This document shows, piece after piece, positions 1-5,438 of a DNA stretch of 10,047 bases. A program made the translations under genes and the position numbers. The stretch comes from CAYLLT01 sp964591605. GTDB lineage: Bacteria; Planctomycetota; Phycisphaerae; UBA1845; PWPN01. Location of the stretch: contig CAZQEN010000295.1 of the NCBI GenBank assembly GCA_964591605.1, positions 1 to 10,047 of the forward strand, in the 5' to 3' direction. Position 1 is the first letter of the stretch; each line of letters starts with the position of its first letter. A model generated the notes under the pieces. That model ran no database searches. It worked only from the letters and a program-made list of their open reading frames with translations, and had not been told where the DNA came from.

Positions 1-876
1 AGCCCGTGCCAGGCCCTCGGCCCGGGTTCGGCTGCGTCCCAGCGACCAGAGCATGGCGCCGAACATGATGACGGCCGACAGCAGGCCCAGACAGGCGCTC
101 ATGTGAGCCCGTTGATGGTCTACGATGAGGGCATTGCGGGTCAGGCGCTCGATTTCACCGTCGACGAGGGCGGCAGCCCGGACGTATCGCGCTTTGAGCC
201 GGTCGTATTCGGCGGACATCACCACCGCCGTCGCACCGGGCCGGTCTCCCTCCCGCACCCGCCGGAAGCACGCGTTCTCCAGGGCAATGAGCTGCGTGGT
301 GTACTGGTTGGCGGCAGCGAGGGCGGCGCGGGCCTTCTCGGACCCCTCTCGACCCGGCAATGCGAGCAGATGCCGATCGCAGTCCTCGAGGACAGCATCC
401 AGCTCCTTCTCCGCCGCCCGATGGCATTCCTCCCACCGCGGGTCACCGGTGGCAGCGGCGAGCCGCGCACAGAGGGTGAGCCGCTCATCAAGCAGCCGCA
501 CCCGGGCCTGGAAATCCTTGACCGCAAGTACGTCATACTCACTGCGACCGTACTGATTCATGGCGACGAGAATGGTCCCCGCCATCAGGATGAGCGTCAC
601 ACCCAGGACCAGGGCAGCGCCCCGTATCCGGAACAGGACGTTGCGCGTCTTCTCGTCTGGCTCTACCGTGCCCGGCCGCCTCATCGCAGCGTTCATCCGC
701 CAGACCAGCAGTGGGCCGGCCAGGAGCACCAGCAGCGCGGCATCGAGCAGGCTCTCGGCGAGGCCGTGCAGGCCCGGCGCGATGGCCGGCAGCAGGACCA
801 TGACGAGCACTTCAGTCGACATCATGACCGCCAGGGTCTCGACCAGCAGGCGTAAGGGGATGGCCGCGGCTTTCAT
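1..876 (-). CDS. Membrane sensor protein, N-terminal part (output domain cut off by window edge)
   Basis: The frame is open from the ATG at 876 to the window edge, giving 292 residues with no stop. Residues about 10-32 and 42-60 form a hydrophobic hairpin, followed by a short basic cytoplasmic loop. A third membrane segment lies at about 86-106. Residues 107-258 are hydrophilic, helical and rich in E, R, A and L. A fourth membrane segment at about 260-279 is followed by a basic stretch (RSRTRAEG). This layout is known from sensor histidine kinases, diguanylate cyclases and chemoreceptor-like proteins with a periplasmic four-helix-bundle input domain. The output domain lies beyond the left edge, so the signalling class cannot be named. 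Purine-rich GAGGAG lies 15 nt or more upstream of the ATG, further than usual. A GTG at 936 is in frame, but the ATG fits the hydrophobic N-terminus better. Confidence 0.72.
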   Translation of the reverse strand, partial: MKAAAIPLRLLVETLAVMMSTEVLVMVLLPAIAPGLHGLAESLLDAALLVLLAGPLLVWRMNAAMRRPGTVEPDEKTRNVLFRIRGAALVLGVTLILMAGTILVAMNQYGRSEYDVLAVKDFQARVRLLDERLTLCARLAAATGDPRWEECHRAAEKELDAVLEDCDRHLLALPGREGSEKARAALAAANQYTTQLIALENACFRRVREGDRPGATAVVMSAEYDRLKARYVRAAALVDGEIERLTRNALIVDHQRAHMSACLGLLSAVIMFGAMLWSLGRSRTRAEGLARA

Positions 877-1218
877 GAGGGAATGTCCTGCTCCTCGCGT
901 TGAGGGATCGCTGCCAACTGGCGTGACACCGGCCACGCCGGCCTGGTTTCCCGAAGCTGAAGCAGTTTTAGCTGGCTATCAACTCTTGAAACCGTGTTGG
1001 CCGAGGCGCGCCGGGAAGCCGCGTCCTCGTCCATCGTCTCCGATCGCTCCCGGCCCCTCGCATCACTGTTCGCGACTGCCGGCTCACAGGTGTGGAAACA
1101 AGCAGCATTCAAGCATCTCGATCATCATCGACACACGGAATATGGTGCATCACTAAGCTCTCTAAGCTGCCTGCCGGTGGCTGAGATGGGCTTCCTTATC
1201 GGACGGTGGGGCCGCAGC
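877..1218. other. Non-coding stretch, nothing recognised
   Basis: This gap lies upstream of the leftward sensor gene and should hold its promoter, but I see no good -35/-10 pair on the minus strand. Short open frames on both strands have no recognisable domain and mostly non-ATG starts. The stretch is less GC-rich around 960-1000 and 1095-1160. Confidence 0.5.
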
Positions 1219-1380
1219 GGCCTGAACCCGTTCAGATCCGGATTCCGCGGACAAACAAGTTCAGGAGGCCGTGGTGCTGGACGATAGCACCGATATAGGC
1301 TGTGGGTCTCCGCTCTGAGGAGCGGGCAGCCTGGCTTGGAGGGTCCGAGTAACGGCGAGCTCGGACCCTCGTTTTTTTTT
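1219..1380 (+). ncRNA. Candidate structured small RNA ending in an intrinsic terminator
   Basis: Read on the plus strand, this segment is an uninterrupted series of stems. CCTGAAC (1221-1227) pairs with GTTCAGG (1259-1265), enclosing a small TCCG/CGGA stem (1237-1240 with 1248-1251). GGTGCT (1273-1278) pairs with AGCACC (1286-1291). GGCTG (1298-1302) pairs with CAGCC (1327-1331), enclosing CCGCTC/GAGCGG (1310-1315 with 1320-1325) closed by a TGAG loop. Last is the terminator at 1339-1380. No plus-strand protein gene lies upstream for the terminator to serve. I compared it by eye with the signatures of tmRNA, RNase P RNA, small SRP RNA and common riboswitches and found none. The 5' end and promoter are not identified, so the start given is only the first stem. 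It could also be the 3' end of a longer transcript. Confidence 0.4.
1339..1380 (+). terminator. Intrinsic (Rho-independent) terminator
   Basis: GAGGGTCCGAG (1339-1349) pairs perfectly over 11 bp with CTCGGACCCTC (1360-1370). The loop is 10 nt, and G plus nine T residues follow directly. The T-run exists only on the plus-strand side, so it acts on rightward transcription. No coding gene is seen upstream of it on this strand. Confidence 0.85.
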
Positions 1381-1381
1381 G

Positions 1382-1396
1382 CCCCCCTCCCCCCCC
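1382..1396. repeat. Homopolymeric C tract (G-rich on the minus strand)
   Basis: Six C, one T, then eight C follow the terminator T-run immediately. The minus strand carries G8-A-G6. Such tracts are prone to slippage and sequencing or assembly error, and G-rich strands can form quadruplexes. I see no function beyond that. Confidence 0.6.
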
Positions 1397-1397
1397 G

Positions 1398-1431
1398 CGG
1401 CTGCGCAGTCCGCGGACGGGCTGCGCAGCCG
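1398..1431. repeat. Perfect 11-bp inverted repeat
   Basis: CGGCTGCGCAG (1398-1408) and CTGCGCAGCCG (1421-1431) are exact reverse complements around a 12-nt spacer that itself contains the palindrome TCCGCGGA. No T-run follows on either strand, so it is not a canonical terminator. It could be an RNA hairpin or a protein-binding dyad. Confidence 0.7.
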
Positions 1432-1439
1432 TGACAGAG

Positions 1440-1465
1440 TGGGCCGTGGCACCCACCACGGCCCA
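1440..1465. repeat. Perfect 10-bp inverted repeat
   Basis: TGGGCCGTGG (1440-1449) and CCACGGCCCA (1456-1465) are exact reverse complements with a 6-nt loop. It sits 8 nt after the previous inverted repeat. No T-run follows on either strand. Confidence 0.7.
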
Positions 1466-1487
1466 GACGCCTCTTTCCACCCCCCGT

Positions 1488-1536
1488 CGTGGGTGTCCGC
1501 CCTGAGCGTCAGCGGCTCGGACGGTCTCCCCCCACG
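1488..1536. repeat. Composite stem-loop
   Basis: Three nested stems are visible: CGTGGG/CCCACG (1488-1493 with 1531-1536), GTCC/GGAC (1495-1498 with 1519-1522) and GAGC/GCTC (1504-1507 with 1515-1518). Asymmetric internal loops separate them. It is weaker than the two preceding inverted repeats and could be partly chance in GC-rich DNA. Confidence 0.4.
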
Positions 1537-1760
1537 TTCAGCTCTTTGATCACCTTCCCGCCTCAACCGGCCGGCGCCGATTCATCATCCGAGAACACCG
1601 CGCTTCGGCGCCACCCACGCCGGAACCCACTCACGCACCCTCGGGCAGCACCAGTCGGATTCAACGGACCGCCGGCAATGAAGCGATGGTGGCACGCCAC
1701 GAACTGACCCGGTTGGATGCGTCTGGGCACCTCCTGCTTGAAGGCGTCATATGTCGCAGG

Positions 1761-1789
1761 AAAACAGATGTGACTTTTTCTAATATACT
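1761..1789 (+). promoter_or_regulatory. Possible sigma-70-type promoter
   Basis: TATACT (1784-1789) matches the -10 consensus at five of six positions and lies in an AT-rich island. The best -35 at 17-bp spacing is AAAACA (1761-1766), matching only three of six. If used, it would give a leader of nearly 200 nt before the TTG start at 1988. This is a weak call from sequence alone. Confidence 0.28.
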
Positions 1790-1975
1790 ACGTATCTGGG
1801 GGAATGCAAATGATTCGGTTTGGGCCTCTCCCGCCGCTGTTTCAGCGAGACTGAATCGGGGGCGCCATGGATGAGGTGGATCGAGCCGGGCGCCGGCCGG
1901 TGAGGCGCCTCTCCACGCGTCCTGCGAACCGCGCGGGTTGCGTCAACCTGTTGAGCTGAGCCACAGAAGTGATGC

Positions 1976-1980
1976 AGAGG
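1976..1980 (+). promoter_or_regulatory. Ribosome binding site supporting a TTG start
   Basis: AGAGG lies 7 nt before the TTG at 1988. The alternative in-frame GTG codons at 2012 and 2039 have poorer upstream matches, so this site favours TTG as the start. Confidence 0.5.
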
Positions 1981-1987
1981 TATTGAC

Positions 1988-3439
1988 TTGCACCATTCTC
2001 TTCCATCCGAAGTGAACCGCACGGCCCCACTCGCCAGCGTGAACCCCGGCACGGGGGCGCCTCGGCGATGGGCCGCCCTGGCCCGGCTGGGCCTGCTGCT
2101 CTGCCTGGGCGTGTTGATCCTGCAGAAGCTGCCCTGGCCGTGGCCGCGGCATGCGGGCTTCCTCTCGGTTGTGGGTCTGGTCATATGCGGCAACATCCTG
2201 TGGTGGAGCTGGGCCGTCCGGCTGCTCGCAGAGCTTCGCCGCCGAAAAGGCGGATGGAGTCGAAGCCTGCGCGCCGGCTGGCTGCTGTACGTCCTGCTCA
2301 TGCTGGTTCCGGTGTTTCTGCTGATGTTCCGGCGGCGATGGTGGGACCAGTGGCCGACCTGGGGCGTCATGTGGATCATGTCGTGGAACCTTCTGGTGGC
2401 AGCCTTGGGGGCGGGTGCCGCCGTCCTGTGGGTGATCGCCCTTCCGGCGAGGGGATGGCGCCGCCGCGGTTCGAGCGGGTCGGCGGTCGCCCGGGGGGCC
2501 GACCTCGGCCCTCCGCCGGCTGATCGGTCACTTCGCTCCGAAGCCCCCGACCCTCCGAGCGCCGCCCATCCGGGCGCCGAGCTCTCGCTGTCCCGACGCC
2601 GCATCCTCCTGGCGGCCACCGCCGCCCCATTCGCCGGAAGCCTGGCGGCCGTCGCCGCCGGCCGGGTCCAGGACGGCGCATTCGTCGTGCGGCGCATCCG
2701 CATGCGTCTGCCGCGTCTGCCGGAGCGGCTGCGCGGGCTGACGATCACACATGTGAGCGACATGCACACCGGACGCCTGTTCCGGCCGGAACACCTCCCG
2801 CGCATGATCGAGGAGGCCAATGCGCTGCGCAGCGACATCGTGGCCGTGACGGGCGACATCATCGACCACTCGAACGATTTTCTGCCGGCCGCGTGCGAGG
2901 CCATCGCCCAGCTCGAAAGCCGCCACGGCCGGTATGTCGTGATGGGGAACCACGACCTGATTGACAACCCGCGAGAGTTCGTGCAGTACGTCCGCGATCG
3001 CGAGCCCCACTTTCTGATCGACCGGCACCTGGCCCTCGACATCGGCGGCGAGCGCGTGCAGATCGCCGGCCTGGGCTGGTCGCGCTCCGACGGGAAAAAC
3101 CGCGGCGACCCGGGCCACCAGAGGCGTGCGGCGGCGGCGCTGGCGACCGCCGACCCCGACGCATTCACCCTCGCGCTGGTGCACCATCCGCACGCGTTCG
3201 ACGCGCTCGCACCGCTCGGGGTGGATCTGACGCTCGCCGGTCACACCCACGGCGGGCAGCTCATGCTCACCCCGCCCGGCTGGCCCGTGCGCATCGGGGC
3301 GGGCAGCATGATGTTCCGCTACCTCTGGGGAGAATACCGCCGTGGGAGGTCGGCTCTGTACGTGAACGCCGGCGTCGGCAACTGGTTCCCCGTCCGCGTG
3401 AACGCCCCCGCCGAAATCGTGCAGATCCGGCTGGTGTGA
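1988..3439 (+). CDS. Membrane-anchored metallophosphoesterase, YaeI/YkuE-like
   Basis: The 483-residue product carries the full calcineurin-like metallophosphoesterase signature: D-x-H at 258-260, GD...D at 289-293, GNHD at 320-323, HH at 399-400 and GHTHGG at 418-423. These residues bind the two metal ions. The C-terminal part (YVNAGVGNWFPVRVN) resembles E. coli YaeI and B. subtilis YkuE. YaeI-type enzymes hydrolyse UDP-2,3-diacylglucosamine-like or other phosphodiesters at the membrane, so a role in envelope lipid or cell-wall metabolism is likely, but the substrate is unknown. Four membrane helices precede the enzyme domain (about 28-47, 57-78, 96-115, 127-151). A linker follows, then a twin-arginine-like SRRRILLAA segment (202-210) leading into a fifth hydrophobic stretch. 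The start is TTG, supported by AGAGG 7 nt upstream. The protease gene follows after 33 nt. Confidence 0.85.
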   Translation: MHHSLPSEVNRTAPLASVNPGTGAPRRWAALARLGLLLCLGVLILQKLPWPWPRHAGFLSVVGLVICGNILWWSWAVRLLAELRRRKGGWSRSLRAGWLLYVLLMLVPVFLLMFRRRWWDQWPTWGVMWIMSWNLLVAALGAGAAVLWVIALPARGWRRRGSSGSAVARGADLGPPPADRSLRSEAPDPPSAAHPGAELSLSRRRILLAATAAPFAGSLAAVAAGRVQDGAFVVRRIRMRLPRLPERLRGLTITHVSDMHTGRLFRPEHLPRMIEEANALRSDIVAVTGDIIDHSNDFLPAACEAIAQLESRHGRYVVMGNHDLIDNPREFVQYVRDREPHFLIDRHLALDIGGERVQIAGLGWSRSDGKNRGDPGHQRRAAAALATADPDAFTLALVHHPHAFDALAPLGVDLTLAGHTHGGQLMLTPPGWPVRIGAGSMMFRYLWGEYRRGRSALYVNAGVGNWFPVRVNAPAEIVQIRLV

Positions 3440-3472
3440 TAGAATCACAGAGTGACCCGAAAGGGGTGAGAT

Positions 3473-3910
3473 ATGATCCGCCACAAGGACGACTGCATGG
3501 GACGCTTTTCGGTCGAAGTGGAACTGACAAACAACGACGACATGGCGCTGGTGCGGAGAGGCTCGCTTGCACCAGATCAGGTCCGTCGTATCAGAGTCAA
3601 AGGCGTGGTCGACTCGGGTGCTTCAAGTCTCGTGATTCCCAGGGAGGTCGTCCGCGCGCTGGATTTACCTCTGACCGACAAGGCCCGGATCCGTTATGTG
3701 GACGGACGATCGGCGCTGCGGGATGTTGCCGACAGTATTCGTCTGGATTTCGGCACCCGACATGGGCTGTTTACGGCCGTCGTTGAACCGAAGCGGCGAG
3801 ACGCCCTGATCGGAGCCATTGTTCTCGAAGCCCTTGACCTCATCGTCGACTGCAAGCACATGACGCTCACCCCGCGCGATCCCAAGCACATCATCTCAGA
3901 ACTTGAGTGA
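3473..3910 (+). CDS. Retroviral-type (clan AA) aspartic protease family protein
   Basis: The product is 145 residues, a single pepsin-like half domain. The catalytic motif is VVDSGASSLVIP (45-56), with Asp47-Ser-Gly expected to form the active site of a homodimer. The downstream family element ALIGAIVLEALDLIVD (111-126) is also present. No signal peptide or membrane segment is seen, so it should be cytoplasmic. Bacterial relatives are small, common in cyanobacteria and planctomycetes, and mostly of unknown substrate. Two starts are possible: ATG 3473, preceded by AGGGGTGA, and ATG 3497 (MGRFSVEVEL), preceded by AAGGA at 7 nt. The second matches where such proteins usually begin. The gene is less GC-rich than its neighbours. 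It probably shares a transcript with the phosphoesterase 33 nt upstream. Confidence 0.75.
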   Translation: MIRHKDDCMGRFSVEVELTNNDDMALVRRGSLAPDQVRRIRVKGVVDSGASSLVIPREVVRALDLPLTDKARIRYVDGRSALRDVADSIRLDFGTRHGLFTAVVEPKRRDALIGAIVLEALDLIVDCKHMTLTPRDPKHIISELE

Positions 3911-4096
3911 CAATCGCTGACCGTGAGAGTTCACGCACACGAACGGCGACGGTGCTCGCGGGCTCGACTCAGTGTGATGACCTGCCGGATGGAACCACTC
4001 TGGGGAGGGCAGTCCCGGAACATGGCACAACCGCCCGTGAAGACAGCACCAGTGCCAGCACAGACGAGGCGCCCGTGCCACACCTGACGCCGCAGC
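3911..4096. other. Convergent intergenic region
   Basis: The rightward protease gene and the leftward csrA-kinase gene both end here. A terminator is expected for each direction, but I see no hairpin followed by a T-run on either strand. Termination may be Rho-dependent or lie elsewhere. Confidence 0.5.
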
Positions 4097-5098
4097 TCAC
4101 CACACGATCGTGCCGGCGGTGTCGAACGAGAACGGCAGGATCTGCCCGCCGATGCCCTGCAGCGCCCGGGCGAGCTGCGGCTTGGTGTTATCGCGGGCAT
4201 AAAAGACGATGCAGCCGCCCCCGCCCGCGCCGCACACTTTGCCGCCAAGGGCTCCGTTCTCCAGGCCGGTCTGCATGAATTTGTCGAGCTCGGGCGTCCA
4301 GCAGCTCGGATGCAGCATCTGGTGGTACTTCCAGTTCTCGTCGAGCAGGGCGGCGAATTCCTCGAGGTCGCCTTCCCGCAGGGCGGTCTGCATCTGCCGG
4401 CCGACCGCCTTGAGCCCGTGCATGCCCGGCAGGACCGTGCCCGTCTTGTTCTGGTAGTCGGCCAGGATGTCGAGATGGATGTTTCCGGCCAGATGCGCCT
4501 TGCCGGTGAAGACCAGAAGCAGATTCTTCTCGAGCTGGCGCAGCGTATGCTCGCTCAGTCTCGCCGGCTCGCGCGGCACGTCATCGCCGACGAACTGCAG
4601 GAAGTTCCACCCTCCCACCGCCGCCGCGAACTGATCCTGCTTGCCCGTCCAGTGGTTCAGATCGTCGCGCTCGGCGGCGCTGGCCATGTGGGCCATCGCG
4701 GCCTGATCGAACCGGCCGTGCTCGTACTGCGTGCAGATCGCGCAGACGGCCACCGCGATGGCCGCACTGCTCGAAAGCCCCGAACCCATGGGGATCTCCG
4801 TATAGGTCGTGAGCTCGAAGCCGCGCGACGGCGCCGCCCGCCGGATGCACGCCTTGATCAGGTCGAGCTCCCCCTCCAGCTTCATCGCCTGAAGCGACGG
4901 GATCACCTCGCGCCTGCCCAGATCCTGGGCGAACAGGTGGATCTGACGATCCTCCCGCGGGACGAGCGTAGCGTAGGCGTAGTAGTTGATCGCCGCGTTG
5001 ACGACGACGCCATGATGCTCCACGCAATACGGCGCCACGTCGGTTCCGCCGCCGCCGAAATCGATCCGCCCGGGCGTGCGGGCATGCAGCGTCTTCAT
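4097..5098 (-). CDS. GHMP kinase as separate product from internal start (alternative)
   Basis: Initiation at the ATG at 5098 would give a 333-residue kinase beginning MKTLHARTPGRIDFGGGG, the usual length and N-terminus for HddA-like GHMP kinases. GAGAGGTG lies 5 nt upstream, a better ribosome binding site than those of most genes in this window. This suggests the kinase is, or recently was, translated independently of CsrA. It shares frame and stop with the longer product, so the two options cannot be separated from sequence alone. Confidence 0.55.
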   Translation of the reverse strand: MKTLHARTPGRIDFGGGGTDVAPYCVEHHGVVVNAAINYYAYATLVPREDRQIHLFAQDLGRREVIPSLQAMKLEGELDLIKACIRRAAPSRGFELTTYTEIPMGSGLSSSAAIAVAVCAICTQYEHGRFDQAAMAHMASAAERDDLNHWTGKQDQFAAAVGGWNFLQFVGDDVPREPARLSEHTLRQLEKNLLLVFTGKAHLAGNIHLDILADYQNKTGTVLPGMHGLKAVGRQMQTALREGDLEEFAALLDENWKYHQMLHPSCWTPELDKFMQTGLENGALGGKVCGAGGGGCIVFYARDNTKPQLARALQGIGGQILPFSFDTAGTIVW

Positions 5099-5338
5099 TC
5101 TGGCACCTCTCGAGCGCTGGGGGCTGGGCATCACGTCCGCCACGTCCCTGGGCTTCAACGCCGCCGCCGCCCGGTTTTCCCGCTGGATCGCGTCATACAC
5201 CTCCTTGCGATGGACCGACACGTTCCGCGGAGCGGTGACGCCGAGGCGAACCTTGTCTGCCCGCAGATCGACGACCGTCACCTCGATATTGTCGCCGATC
5301 ACGATACTTTCATCGCGCTGTCGGGATAACACCAGCAT
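4097..5338 (-). CDS. csrA: CsrA-GHMP sugar kinase in one continuous frame (HddA-like kinase domain)
   Basis: The frame is 413 residues. Residues 1-62 are a complete CsrA domain (MLVLSRQRDESIVIGDNIEV, RLGVTAP, VSVHRKEVYDAI) with Arg6 and Arg44, the known RNA-contact positions. Residues 63-80 are a linker. Residues 81-413 are a complete GHMP kinase: RIDFGGGGTD (91-100), PMGSGLSSSAA (183-193), GKQDQFAAAVGG (232-243) and GKVCGAGGGG (366-375). These motifs are closest to D-glycero-D-manno-heptose 7-phosphate kinases (HddA) among families I know. That enzyme makes heptose 1,7-bisphosphate for surface polysaccharide, but the substrate here is not certain. CsrA binds GGA loops in mRNA leaders to control translation. 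AAGGAG lies 6 nt before the ATG. The kinase part also has its own ATG (5098) and ribosome binding site, so two products are possible. A TGA in the +1 frame (5133-5131) would end CsrA at the usual length, so an undetected one-base error must be considered. Confidence 0.85.
   Translation of the reverse strand: MLVLSRQRDESIVIGDNIEVTVVDLRADKVRLGVTAPRNVSVHRKEVYDAIQRENRAAAALKPRDVADVMPSPQRSRGARMKTLHARTPGRIDFGGGGTDVAPYCVEHHGVVVNAAINYYAYATLVPREDRQIHLFAQDLGRREVIPSLQAMKLEGELDLIKACIRRAAPSRGFELTTYTEIPMGSGLSSSAAIAVAVCAICTQYEHGRFDQAAMAHMASAAERDDLNHWTGKQDQFAAAVGGWNFLQFVGDDVPREPARLSEHTLRQLEKNLLLVFTGKAHLAGNIHLDILADYQNKTGTVLPGMHGLKAVGRQMQTALREGDLEEFAALLDENWKYHQMLHPSCWTPELDKFMQTGLENGALGGKVCGAGGGGCIVFYARDNTKPQLARALQGIGGQILPFSFDTAGTIVW
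5104..5111 (-). promoter_or_regulatory. Internal ribosome binding site for the kinase
   Basis: GAGAGGTG on the minus strand, with a 5-nt spacer to the ATG at 5098. It lies inside the csrA-kinase reading frame, encoding part of the linker. Confidence 0.6.
5142..5150 (-). promoter_or_regulatory. Near-consensus CsrA-binding sequence in the csrA-kinase linker
   Basis: Minus-strand CAGGGACGT matches eight of nine positions of the core CARGGAUGU from the published CsrA consensus. A second GGACGTG follows at 5138-5132, making a direct repeat. The sites lie about 35-50 nt upstream of the kinase start, where CsrA binding could affect kinase translation. Binding is inferred. Confidence 0.35.
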
Positions 5339-5438
5339 TCCAGGCTCCTTCCCTGATCACGGCGACGATCGGGCGGAGACCCATTCAGCGGGTGTCCGCC
5401 GACCGGGCCGGCCGTCCACCTCGGCCCCCGCCATCCGG
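5339..5438 (-). promoter_or_regulatory. csrA leader with six GGA motifs (candidate CsrA autoregulation)
   Basis: This 100-nt gap between corC and csrA carries GGA on the minus strand at 5434-5436, 5415-5417, 5395-5397, 5350-5352, 5346-5348 and 5339-5341. The one at 5346-5348 falls inside the AAGGAG ribosome binding site (5345-5350), and the one at 5350-5352 overlaps it. CsrA represses its targets by binding such GGA sites, often paired ones near the ribosome binding site, so autoregulation is plausible. No terminator or clear promoter is seen in the gap. Confidence 0.4.

Larger units (their letters stand above)
1537..1987. other. Intergenic region upstream of the metallophosphoesterase
   Basis: No protein gene is supported here. 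The region contains an AT-rich island at about 1760-1797 that stands out from its surroundings (see the promoter candidate), then a GC-rich leader with three GGCGCC palindromes between 1861 and 1915. Several short stems occur near 1925-1948. None is strong enough to call a riboswitch. Confidence 0.45.

Noticed and set aside
873..1112. 79-residue minus-strand frame ending in a TGA that overlaps the sensor ATG
   Set aside because: The overlap looks like translational coupling, but the start is TTG with no ribosome binding site and the product has no recognisable domain. It is probably chance.
1221..1245. GTTCAGATCC resembling a tRNA T-arm
   Set aside because: The conserved T-loop bases do not match, and no acceptor, D or anticodon arm can be built around it.
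1310..1326. CTGAGGA resembling the CUGANGA core of a hammerhead ribozyme
   Set aside because: The GAAA core element and the expected three-stem arrangement around it are absent.
1925..1948. GGTTG able to pair with upstream AACC or downstream CAACC before the phosphoesterase start, like an attenuator
   Set aside because: The stems are only 4-5 bp and no T-run or known aptamer is present. Such pairs are common by chance.
1780..3168. 462-codon minus-strand open frame over the metallophosphoesterase
   Set aside because: The plus strand encodes all phosphoesterase motifs in order. The antisense product is Arg/Ser/Pro-rich without domains.
4310..5329. 339-codon plus-strand open frame antisense to the csrA-kinase gene
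   Set aside because: Same cause: a long antisense frame from GC codon bias, with no domain and a composition typical of antisense frames.
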